Source: Candidatus Hydrogenedentota bacterium (lineage in GTDB: Bacteria; Hydrogenedentota; Hydrogenedentia; Hydrogenedentales; SLHB01). From it: a stretch of DNA of 5,728 nucleotides. The translations under genes were made by a program, and so were the position numbers. The stretch lies in NCBI GenBank assembly GCA_007118235.1, contig SKRY01000420.1, forward strand, positions 1 through 5,728, read 5' to 3'. Every line of letters begins with the position of its first letter. Within the stretch, counting starts at the first letter, position 1. The notes beneath the pieces are model-generated. The model made no database searches and was not told where the DNA came from. It saw only the letters and a program-made list of their open reading frames with translations. Shown piece by piece: positions 1 to 5,021 of the stretch.

Positions 1-897
1 AAATGGGACGGGGAAACCTCGGATCCCTCCCATGCGGGGATCTGGGGCCGTCACACAAGCGGCAGCGCCTACCACTGGGAAATTCGCGACGTGGGTATGC
101 GCGTCCGTATGGTTGACGACGATATAACCGAGGCGCAGAATCCCCCCGTCGACGAATGGGCCCATGTGGCGGCCTCGCATGATGGCAGCGTCCTCTCCTA
201 TTTCCTTAACGGAGAGTTGGTTGCAACCCTTGAGACGTCCCGCGGCGCCATGGACGCCGACCTCGCCATTGGGAGCAGCCACAGCAACGGACAGCGGCCT
301 TTCGGCGGGTTGATGACGGAGTTCCGTGTCTGGAACGCAGCGCTCACCGAGGCTCAGATCCAAGACAACATGCACCAGCGTCTGCGCGGTGATGAACCCG
401 GCTTGGTGGCCTACTGGCGCTTCGACGAGGGGAGCGGCAGCACAGCGACGGATCTGACCGGCCTGTGGGGCGACGGTGACATTGGGTCCGGCGTAAGCTG
501 GGTTGAGGTGGATGACCTTCCGGTGGCGCCGTTGATTGTCGAGTCGGCTCCGTTGTCTCAGGTAATCGTGTCTCCGGGGGGATCCGGCGAGTTGGGGCCC
601 GTGCTCCTTTTCGGCGATTACGAAGCCGACGCTACCTTCCAGTGGTTCAAGAACGGCGACGAACTTGCCGGACAAACGGGTCCCGGCCTGCTTATTGACA
701 ACGCCAATATCGACGACCATGCGGGCACGTACACCGTCAGGGTGAGTCATCCGAGTCTGGATGAGCCCCTGGAATTCGACGTTGTGGTCCGGGTGACGGA
801 AGCGGGCGTCCCGGCCGCGGGCGTGGCGGGATTGCTTGCCGCGGGTGGTTTGATTGTGTTGGCGGGTGTGGCCCGGACAGGGCGCAAGCGCCACTGA
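1..897 (+). CDS. Secreted LamG-domain / Ig-like protein with VPxxG C-terminal membrane anchor (5' end outside window)
   Basis: The frame is open from base 1, so only the last 298 residues are visible and the start lies upstream. Residues 1 to about 145 look like a LamG-type jelly-roll (concanavalin-like lectin/glucanase fold). Key strings are EWAHVAASHDG, YFLNGELV, FGGLMTEFRVWNAALTEAQI and VAYWRFDEGSG, typical of the Laminin_G_3 family. Residues about 180-267 look like one Ig-like domain: FQWFKNGDEL, then a D-HAGTYTVRV motif. The C-terminus is GVPAAG, a stretch of about 20 hydrophobic residues (AGLLAAGGLIVLAGVA), then RTGRKRH. This is the tripartite motif/helix/basic-tail layout of cell-envelope sorting signals (PEP-CTERM or MYXO-CTERM style). 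Inferred role: an exported surface or extracellular protein that binds glycans or other proteins. The ligand cannot be read from the sequence. It ends with TGA at 895-897, followed by a terminator. The domain calls are strong; the sorting route is uncertain. Confidence 0.85.
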   Translation, partial: KWDGETSDPSHAGIWGRHTSGSAYHWEIRDVGMRVRMVDDDITEAQNPPVDEWAHVAASHDGSVLSYFLNGELVATLETSRGAMDADLAIGSSHSNGQRPFGGLMTEFRVWNAALTEAQIQDNMHQRLRGDEPGLVAYWRFDEGSGSTATDLTGLWGDGDIGSGVSWVEVDDLPVAPLIVESAPLSQVIVSPGGSGELGPVLLFGDYEADATFQWFKNGDELAGQTGPGLLIDNANIDDHAGTYTVRVSHPSLDEPLEFDVVVRVTEAGVPAAGVAGLLAAGGLIVLAGVARTGRKRH

Positions 898-928
898 GCG
901 CGCACTGAGCATCCGCTCTTCGTGAAGC

Positions 929-984
929 GAGAATAAGGTCCGGTTCCCCGTGTTCATTCGCACGGGCGCCCGGGCCTTATTCTC
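929..984. terminator. Long two-tier hairpin, likely terminator of the LamG gene
   Basis: Arms 929-943 and 970-984 pair over 15 bp with a single G-U. Inside, after a 3/3 internal loop, 947-952 pairs with 961-966 (6 bp) and leaves an 8-base loop. It starts 32 bases after the stop codon. There is no run of T, only a pyrimidine-rich TTATTCTCTT on the 3' side. It could therefore be a Rho-independent terminator of poor type, or an RNA 3'-end stabiliser. Confidence 0.65.
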
Positions 985-1018
985 TTCCGGCCCCCATTGG
1001 AAGCTTGGCGTGGCTGGT

Positions 1019-1047
1019 TTGACACCACTAGGGGAACGTGTTACTCT
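1019..1047 (+). promoter_or_regulatory. Sigma70-type promoter for the small lipoprotein
   Basis: A perfect TTGACA (-35) at 1019-1024 is followed after 17 bases by TACTCT (-10) at 1042-1047, which keeps the key T, A and final T. Transcription would start near 1054, giving a leader of about 40 bases before the ATG at 1095. It lies after the upstream terminator, so the small gene seems to be its own unit. Confidence 0.6.
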
Positions 1048-1094
1048 CGATCAAGGAAGCATTTAACGGAAATTCCATCAGGAGGAAATGAGAA

Positions 1095-1295
1095 ATGCGT
1101 AATGTTATTGTGTTGGTAGCTTTTGCTCTTGCCGCGGCAGGTATGATGTTGGGCTGTGGCGAGGGAGGCCGGGAGGTCGAGATCGAGCTGGATCCCCAGT
1201 TCCACGACCAGCAGCCGCGTCAACTTGACCCCGACGAGGAACGTATGTGGCGTGAGCAGCAACAAGAGATGCAAGACATGGAGATGATGCGGTGA
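1095..1295 (+). CDS. Small predicted lipoprotein, hypothetical
   Basis: 66 residues. The N-terminus has an Arg at position 2, a hydrophobic stretch (VIVLVAFALAAAGMM) and a lipobox-like MLGC ending at Cys21. This predicts signal peptidase II cleavage before Cys21 and lipid anchoring. The mature part of about 46 residues is short and very polar: acidic (EVEIELD, LDPDEE), then rich in Gln, Glu and Met (EQQQEMQDMEMMR). No known domain is recognisable. A clear Shine-Dalgarno AGGAGG at 1080-1085 sits 9 bases before the ATG, and a consensus-like promoter lies further upstream. A four-codon ORF (ATG 1088 to TAA 1102) overlaps the start in another frame and is probably incidental. The next gene is convergent, so this gene is likely monocistronic. 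That it is a real gene is well supported by promoter, RBS and signal; its function is unknown. Confidence 0.75.
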   Translation: MRNVIVLVAFALAAAGMMLGCGEGGREVEIELDPQFHDQQPRQLDPDEERMWREQQQEMQDMEMMR

Positions 1296-1321
1296 TGTGT
1301 GCTGAGAGAACGCTGAACGCC

Positions 1322-1354
1322 CGATAGGCAACCGCGCGGCGTCCAGCCCTATCG
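1322..1354. terminator. Short hairpin after the lipoprotein gene
   Basis: CGATAGG at 1322-1328 pairs with CCTATCG at 1348-1354, and the palindrome CCGCGCGG (1332-1339) lies in the loop. It begins 26 bases after the lipoprotein stop and is the first of two hairpins in tandem. There is no T-run, so its role as a terminator is tentative. Confidence 0.35.
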
Positions 1355-1356
1355 CG

Positions 1357-1410
1357 CCGCCACAAATGAGTATGGAGAAAGCGACCCTGCTTCCTACTCG
1401 TTTGTGGCGG
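1357..1410. terminator. Bidirectional hairpin terminator between convergent genes
   Basis: CCGCCACAAATGAGTA (1357-1372) pairs with TACTCGTTTGTGGCGG (1395-1410) over 16 bp with one G-U pair. The loop of 22 bases can fold further (GGA..AGC with GCTTCC). It lies between the ends of the lipoprotein gene (+) and the phosphatase gene (-), which end at 1295 and 1428, as expected of a shared terminator. There is no strong T-run on either strand. The architecture is similar to the hairpin at 929-984. Confidence 0.65.
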
Positions 1411-1427
1411 TGTGTTTCACGGCGCCG

Positions 1428-2288
1428 CTATTCGCGAAACGACAGGATGCCGCGCCAGCGCGCCCACATTTTCTTGGCGATGTTCGCGGCATAGGCGCCT
1501 TCCGGAAGCGGGTCCGCCGTCAGCGCTATGAGGGTTACATCGTCGTGCGTGAATTCCGGGGATCCGCCGTGCTGGGCCAAGGCGGAAAGGATGTGGCCCA
1601 CCAGTTCCTCATCGCTCGCCTCCGCATGAGCGTTCAGAATGGACATCAGGGCCTCGGCGCCGAACAACGCGCCATCCGGGCCCGGTGTTTCGATGACGCC
1701 ATCGCTGTAGACCAGAAACCGCTCTCCGCCTTCGAGGCGGCGTTTGAGCAAATCGTAGCGCGCCGACTTGCTGACGCCGAGGATGAGGTTGGGGATGGCC
1801 CCATCATCGGGAATGGCGTCTTGCTGATCCAGACATGTCCACTGTCCGTCCTTTGGGGCCCACATGAGCCCGGCGGGGTGACCGGCGTTGCACACCGCCA
1901 GCTTGCCTCCGGCGGAATCGTAGCTCAGGCAAAAGGCGGTGGCGGCGGTCTCGAATCCACGCTGGGCCATGCGGCGGTTTAGCGACTCGAAGGTGTGAGC
2001 CGGATTGTGATGATGAAACTTGTCGCGCAGCAACTCATGCAACCACGCGCTGATCCGGCTCACCTGTTCCCCATGCCCAGCCACGTCCGCCAGGCATGCC
2101 CGGCTTATCACCCCGTGGAAGCAGCTCGTGATGTAGTGGACATCGCCTCCCTCCGCGCCGCCGCAAGGTTTGGAATACAGATAGCCTGTCAGCCCGGGCA
2201 TTTGAATCGTGGCGGCCGCCTCATGGTTGCCTCCCACGATTTCCGAGCAGGCCAACTGCTTCACGGGCGCGGATTCCTGTTGCGTCAT
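1428..2288 (-). CDS. PP2C-type serine phosphatase, SpoIIE/RsbU family, stand-alone
   Basis: 286 residues from the ATG at 2288, which has AAGGGAAG seven bases upstream (2303-2296). A GTG at 2306 would add six residues and overlap the previous stop as GTGA, so it remains possible. The SpoIIE-type PP2C core is complete. Metal-binding and signature strings in order (286-residue numbering) are EGGD (46-49), ADVAGHG (67-73), NAGHP (134-138), YSDGVIE (194-200) and HDDVTLIAL (248-256). Enzymes of this family remove phosphate from Ser/Thr of STAS anti-anti-sigma factors or similar partners, using Mn or Mg. The N-terminal part (CSEIVGGN, MPGLTGYLYSKP, GGDVHYITSC) resembles a subfamily with GGN...MPGL...YSRP, which I recall from planctomycetes. 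No PAS, GAF, receiver, HAMP or transmembrane sensor precedes the core, so it is cytoplasmic and input probably comes from a partner. It is the last gene of the minus operon. No STAS protein or anti-sigma kinase is visible here. Confidence 0.88.
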   Translation of the reverse strand: MTQQESAPVKQLACSEIVGGNHEAAATIQMPGLTGYLYSKPCGGAEGGDVHYITSCFHGVISRACLADVAGHGEQVSRISAWLHELLRDKFHHHNPAHTFESLNRRMAQRGFETAATAFCLSYDSAGGKLAVCNAGHPAGLMWAPKDGQWTCLDQQDAIPDDGAIPNLILGVSKSARYDLLKRRLEGGERFLVYSDGVIETPGPDGALFGAEALMSILNAHAEASDEELVGHILSALAQHGGSPEFTHDDVTLIALTADPLPEGAYAANIAKKMWARWRGILSFRE

Positions 2289-2302
2289 GGTCTTTCTTCC
2301 CT

Positions 2303-2989
2303 TCACGCCAGTGACATTTGGCGTTGAAGCGCCTCGCGAAAGCGTTGCAGTCCTTCCGCGGCCGTGGAACAGGCGTCTTCTTGCACAGTGAGATCCACAT
2401 TGATCCGGTGCGCGCCTAGATGAGCGAACCGGGCCGCTTGAAGGGGCGTGATGGGTCCCACGACCTCGATGCCCGCCTTCAGTTCCAGGTGATCAAGGTT
2501 CTGCCGCAGAATACGAACGCGATCGTGGGTTCCCACTGCGACGGGGGAGTCCGGAAAACCCGGATCAGCGGCCAACACTAAGACGCGGTCCGCGTATTCG
2601 AGCAGGTATTCCAGCCGAGTCAGGGGGACGCCTGGTTTCAGGGCGGCGCCCGCATGCATGCCCGCCTCCCGGATTCGCGTCAACGACCGGTGAATATGCG
2701 TCACGGGCTCGACTTGCACCGTCAAAGTGTGGCAGCCCATTTCCGCGAACCGATCAATGTGGGCATCCGGATCGTTGCACAGGAGATGCACATGCACCGG
2801 GCAGTCCCGCCGCTGGGCAATACCCTTGATCAGATGGGGACCATGGCCAACCAAGGGCGCGAAGACGCCATCGGACACCGCGCAATAAAGCTCGGGCGCA
2901 TCCCCGGCCGCGAGCGCGGAAAGCTCCTCCTCCAACCGCAGGATGTTCAATGAATCGAGACTGAGGCTGAGAGCCACATCGCTGCTCAC
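2303..2989 (-). CDS. Ribulose-phosphate 3-epimerase-like TIM-barrel protein, probably catalytically inactive
   Basis: 228 residues from the GTG at 2989, with GGGGGAG (3001-2995) five bases upstream. The frame stays open further upstream but there only mirrors the radical SAM gene, so the earlier start is rejected. Length and layout match RPE (about 220-230 residues): SLSLDSLNILRLEEEL (N-terminal strand and helix), VSDGVFAP (38-45), VHVHLL (65-70), the segment 110-119 ending ALKP, and DPGF (142-145). The key residues are changed. RPE's HxDxMDG motif reads YCAVSDG, losing the metal ligand His (Tyr35) and the catalytic Asp (Ala37). The second catalytic Asp of the VDGG motif is Val177 in EVVGP. 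The NPGFGGQ loop is DPGFPDS, and the GSAIF phosphate site is VDLTV. Only the His of VHL (His68) remains. Inference: not a functional epimerase but a ligand-binding or scaffold pseudoenzyme, or an enzyme of new chemistry. The TGA stop lies just before or overlaps the phosphatase start, suggesting translational coupling. Confidence 0.85.
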   Translation of the reverse strand: MSSDVALSLSLDSLNILRLEEELSALAAGDAPELYCAVSDGVFAPLVGHGPHLIKGIAQRRDCPVHVHLLCNDPDAHIDRFAEMGCHTLTVQVEPVTHIHRSLTRIREAGMHAGAALKPGVPLTRLEYLLEYADRVLVLAADPGFPDSPVAVGTHDRVRILRQNLDHLELKAGIEVVGPITPLQAARFAHLGAHRINVDLTVQEDACSTAAEGLQRFREALQRQMSLA

Positions 2990-3092
2990 GAAAACTCCCC
3001 CTTCCTTAACGCGGCGCGCCCTCCTCCCCCTCAACGCGCGGCGCGATGATATTGACTGATATTGGGCTGCTTGACGTTGGATAGCCCGGCCG
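2990..3092 (-). other. 103-bp spacer inside the minus operon, with short repeats
   Basis: This gap separates the radical SAM stop from the epimerase-like start and is long compared with the near-zero gap to the phosphatase. On the plus strand TGATATT occurs at 3047-3053 and 3057-3063, ten bases apart. Toward the downstream gene, CGCGCCGCG occurs twice with purine runs (GAGGGGGAGGAGGG) in between. The last part provides the RBS. No ORF with a start lies here. It may hold an internal promoter or RNA structure, but nothing decisive is visible. Confidence 0.4.
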
Positions 3093-4289
3093 CTATTCCG
3101 CCGCGTGAATTGATGAATGGCGCGGCGGGGCTTCTTCCTGAGGTTGCCGGGAGCAAACCGTCTCGCAGGCGTATCCCTTGTGTTCCAGTTCGCAGCACCC
3201 CTGGCACACCGCGAATCCGCCCTCCCGCCGCCGGACGCGAAACCGCCGCAACGTGGGACTGTTCCAGATTTCCCGCAAGGTGTTCTCCCGGACATTGCCC
3301 ACGTTGTGGATGAAGCACGGATACACCCCGCCTTTCGCCCCCACGTAAAGGTTCGTCCACACGGAGCGGCACTCGTAGTTCGTGAGATCGTAGCCGGTTT
3401 CGTGGTAGGTGAGCAACTCCTCGTACGGAGTCCGGGGCAGACGCAACTCAATCCCCGCCGCTTCGGCTTCGCGCATGGTTTCCCGGAGCACCTCGTCCAG
3501 ACGCTTGGTGTCGATGGTGGGCATCGCCAATTGGCTCTGGCTGAAGGAAGCGGGATCCGCATGGCCAAGCTCGGGCAAATCGTGGGCCCGCATTTCGGTG
3601 AGCAGATTCAACACCTCCGCTCCGGCTTCCGCCGCGACGCGGGGCATTTCGGGCAGAACCTCTAGGTTGTCCTTGAGGATTACCGTATTGATGTGAATCA
3701 ACGGGCAACGCTTGCCCATTTCCCGCCGCGTTTCGGCGAGGATCTTGATGCCTTTCATGCTCTTGTCGAAGGCGCCGCGTTGACTGCGGATGGTGTCGTG
3801 AACCTCTCGCGTTCCGTCAATGGAAATGCCCGCGAAGTTGAGGCCCTTGCCGCCCAAACGCTTGGGGGCCAGCTCCACGCAATGGCGCGCGCGCTGCTCG
3901 GTTAGCATCGTCGCGTTCGAGATGATGTGCACTCGCCGCTTGGCGCATGCATGGTCCAGGATGGTCCCGAAATCCTTGCGGACCCACACCTCGCCGCCCG
4001 TGAACGTAATCAAGCTCCAGCGGCCGGTCTGATCAATGACGTTGAGCCATTCATCCGTGGTCAGCTCACCCTCGGCCTGCACCTTGGTGGGCGTGTTCTC
4101 AAGCCAGTTAATGTACTGGCACATCTTGCACCGCAGATTACACCGCCGCGTAACCTCGAAAAAGTAGTGCCAAGCCGGGAACGAACGTCCCGTCCTGGAA
4201 AAGCTATAGGGAATGGCGGCATACAACCGGATTACCGACCGGTACAACGCCGTGACGCCGCCATTGGCTTTCTTCGTGCCGAATATCAT
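3093..4289 (-). CDS. Radical SAM protein with C-terminal SPASM/Twitch-like iron-sulfur domain
   Basis: 398 residues from the ATG at 4289, with AAGGT (4300-4296) six bases upstream. A GTG at 4334 with AGGA (4344-4341) also six bases upstream would add 15 residues and cannot be ruled out. Numbering here is from the ATG. CNLRCKMC (50-57) is the CxxxCxxC site of the [4Fe-4S] cluster that cleaves SAM. FTGGEVWVRKD (96-106) holds the GGE motif that contacts SAM, and GISIDGTREVHD (154-165) is a typical barrel strand. At the C-terminus Cys307, Gly320 and Cys325 (ECRSVW...GGVYPC) fit the CX9-15GX4C start of a SPASM domain. VGNVRENTLREIWNSP is the standard linker. Cysteines 362, 365, 366, 375 and 379 can hold an auxiliary cluster. 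Family members modify peptides and proteins or act as sulfatase-maturing or heme/cofactor enzymes; the substrate is not visible here. It is the first gene of the operon with the epimerase-like protein and the phosphatase. No precursor peptide or RRE/PqqD-like gene is present. Confidence 0.88.
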   Translation of the reverse strand: MIFGTKKANGGVTALYRSVIRLYAAIPYSFSRTGRSFPAWHYFFEVTRRCNLRCKMCQYINWLENTPTKVQAEGELTTDEWLNVIDQTGRWSLITFTGGEVWVRKDFGTILDHACAKRRVHIISNATMLTEQRARHCVELAPKRLGGKGLNFAGISIDGTREVHDTIRSQRGAFDKSMKGIKILAETRREMGKRCPLIHINTVILKDNLEVLPEMPRVAAEAGAEVLNLLTEMRAHDLPELGHADPASFSQSQLAMPTIDTKRLDEVLRETMREAEAAGIELRLPRTPYEELLTYHETGYDLTNYECRSVWTNLYVGAKGGVYPCFIHNVGNVRENTLREIWNSPTLRRFRVRRREGGFAVCQGCCELEHKGYACETVCSRQPQEEAPPRHSSIHAAE

Positions 4290-4443
4290 ATATTTACCTT
4301 GGTGGCGCTTCAGACGCGCGAGCTGACGCCGCACGCCAAATCCTGCTTAACCGCTTCGCCCGGTCCAGACTTGACCAAGAGCGGAATCGATATATGTCTC
4401 CATTCGGGTAACAGACGCCCGCCCGAACCTATTCCATGGCTCC

Positions 4444-4472
4444 ATCATACCGAAATCGGCGCCGAATGTGTA
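4444..4472 (-). promoter_or_regulatory. Candidate sigma70 promoter for the minus operon
   Basis: Read on the minus strand, TACACA (4472-4467) is a 4/6 match to the -35 box. After 17 bases comes TATGAT (4449-4444), a 5/6 match to the -10 box. Transcription would start near 4437, leaving a leader of about 100-150 bases before the radical SAM start. Within that leader TTCGGG and CCCGAA (plus-strand 4403-4408 and 4422-4427) can pair. The promoter is divergent from the tRNA promoter about 40 bp away. Confidence 0.45.
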
Positions 4473-4509
4473 GCAAACGCCCCCGTGAACAAGCGCCGGG
4501 TTCGTGTTC

Positions 4510-4539
4510 TTGACGACCGCCAAGGACATTGCGTATACT
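4510..4539 (+). promoter_or_regulatory. Strong sigma70-type promoter for tRNA-His
   Basis: TTGACG at 4510-4515 (5/6 match to -35) and TATACT at 4534-4539 (4/6 match to -10, with the key TA and final T) are separated by 18 bases. Transcription would start near 4546, about 48 bases before the mature tRNA. Confidence 0.65.
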
Positions 4540-4559
4540 ACCGCCAGGAGTTTCGAGAC

Positions 4560-4578
4560 GTTCGTCTTCGGGACGAAC
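4560..4578 (+). other. Stable hairpin in the tRNA-His 5' leader
   Basis: GTTCGTC (4560-4566) and GACGAAC (4572-4578) form a perfect 7-bp stem around a TTCGG loop. It lies between the predicted transcription start and the mature tRNA end at 4594, so it would be part of the precursor removed by RNase P. It might assist folding or processing, or be incidental. Confidence 0.45.
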
Positions 4579-4593
4579 CGGAACATCTGCGGG

Positions 4594-4670
4594 GCCGAGG
4601 TAGCTCAGTTGGTTAGAGCGCTGGATTGTGGATCCAGAGGTCATGAGTTCAAGTCTCATCCTCGGTACCA
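4594..4670 (+). tRNA. tRNA-His (GUG anticodon), non-canonical acceptor end
   Basis: A complete cloverleaf. The acceptor stem is GCCGAGG (4594-4600) with CCTCGGT (4660-4666). The D arm is GCTC/GAGC (4603-4606, 4616-4619). The anticodon stem CTGGA/TCCAG (4621-4625, 4633-4637) encloses the loop TTGTGGA, giving anticodon GTG at 4628-4630. The T arm is ATGAG/CTCAT with loop TTCAAGT. CCA is encoded at 4668-4670. It carries histidine to CAU/CAC codons. First and last stem bases form G1:U72 and the discriminator base is A73 (4667). Canonical bacterial tRNA-His has an extra G-1 paired with C73. Here the base before position 1 is G (4593) but it faces A73 and cannot make that pair. A run of seven T follows at once (4671-4677) and may help end transcription. 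The histidyl-tRNA synthetase gene follows on the same strand. Confidence 0.96.
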
Positions 4671-4832
4671 TTTTTTTGTTTCGCGGTGGGGCCCTTTCTG
4701 CCAGCAGACGCAGCGGCGAGTAGCCCGGGACAAGAAGAGATAGCGCGGTCCTAGCGAGCAAGCCTTCCCCCTGGTCCTGAAGGGACCGAAGCGATTCCCG
4801 ATCGCCGGATAAGGACGCCGCCTCAGGGTATA
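4671..4832 (+). other. Non-coding stretch after tRNA-His, with two small hairpins
   Basis: No credible gene is seen. After the T-run there are two adjacent short stems. GGTCC (4773-4777) pairs with GGACC (4783-4787), and GCGAT (4791-4795) pairs with ATCGC (4801-4805). They could be part of a hisS leader or a weak terminator. The conserved T-box signature (AGGGTGGNACCGCG) is absent. Confidence 0.3.
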
Positions 4833-4960
4833 ACATCCCCCTTGATCCCCCTTCTCAAAAGGGGAATTCTCCCTCCGAAGCGGCTACACCAGGTAACTTG
4901 TGATTTCACCCAGCCAGGTGATCGCCTTGATTCCCCCTTGGAAAGGGGCGTGGGGGATGT
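4833..4960. repeat. REP/MITE-like element, 128 bp, with 9-bp terminal inverted repeats
   Basis: ACATCCCCC (4833-4841) and GGGGGATGT (4952-4960) are perfect inverted ends. Inside are two related units in direct order: CCTTGAT-CCCCCTT...AAAAGGGG (4840-4864) and CCTTGATTCCCCCTT..AAAGGGG (4925-4948). Each folds as a CCCCTT/AAGGGG hairpin (4848-4853 with 4859-4864; 4934-4939 with 4943-4948). This C-run/G-run type (read as the false peptide IPLLRRGIKGDV on the minus strand) is a widespread family of bacterial intergenic repeats. There is no transposase and no clear target duplication. It lies between tRNA-His and hisS, 61 bases before the hisS start. Confidence 0.65.
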
Positions 4961-5021
4961 ACACGCCTGTGTTGCCTCGCTGGGAACGCACAAGACGAGC
5001 GAATAAGGAATGAATCCCGTC

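Noticed and set aside
1088..1102. Four-codon ORF overlapping the lipoprotein start
   Set aside because: It shares the same RBS at a poor distance (2 bases) and is likely a by-product of the AAATGAGAAATG sequence.
1404..1982. 192-residue plus-strand ORF
   Set aside because: It is antisense to the SpoIIE phosphatase, whose motifs are complete. No RBS or domain.
2990..3092. Possible RiPP precursor peptide for the radical SAM/SPASM enzyme
   Set aside because: No start codon with RBS and no leader/core-like peptide in the spacer. The convergent lipoprotein has a secretion lipobox and its own promoter, so it is not a good candidate either.
2990..3568. The frame of the epimerase-like gene stays open upstream to 3568, suggesting a 421-residue protein
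   Set aside because: The added N-terminal part is Arg/Pro/Ser-rich, matches no family and lies wholly antiframe within the radical SAM gene and the spacer. The GTG at 2989 has a good RBS and gives the normal RPE length.
4347..4586. 79-residue minus-strand ORF between tRNA-His and the radical SAM gene
   Set aside because: It has no RBS, starts right at the opposite-strand tRNA, and overlaps both divergent promoters. No recognisable domain. Its GC-rich third positions keep a small doubt.
3117..4616. Several plus-strand ORFs (3117-3665, 3409-3696, 3927-4616)
   Set aside because: These are shadows of the radical SAM gene in high-GC DNA; low complexity and no family features. The last also runs into the tRNA.
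4833..4960. Repeat region as a CRISPR array or integron attC
   Set aside because: Only two units of unequal spacing, quasi-palindromic G/C runs, no spacers of constant length, no cas or integrase gene.
4671..5021. T-box riboswitch upstream of hisS
   Set aside because: The conserved T-box sequence and the specifier stem were looked for and not found. The small hairpins seen are too short.
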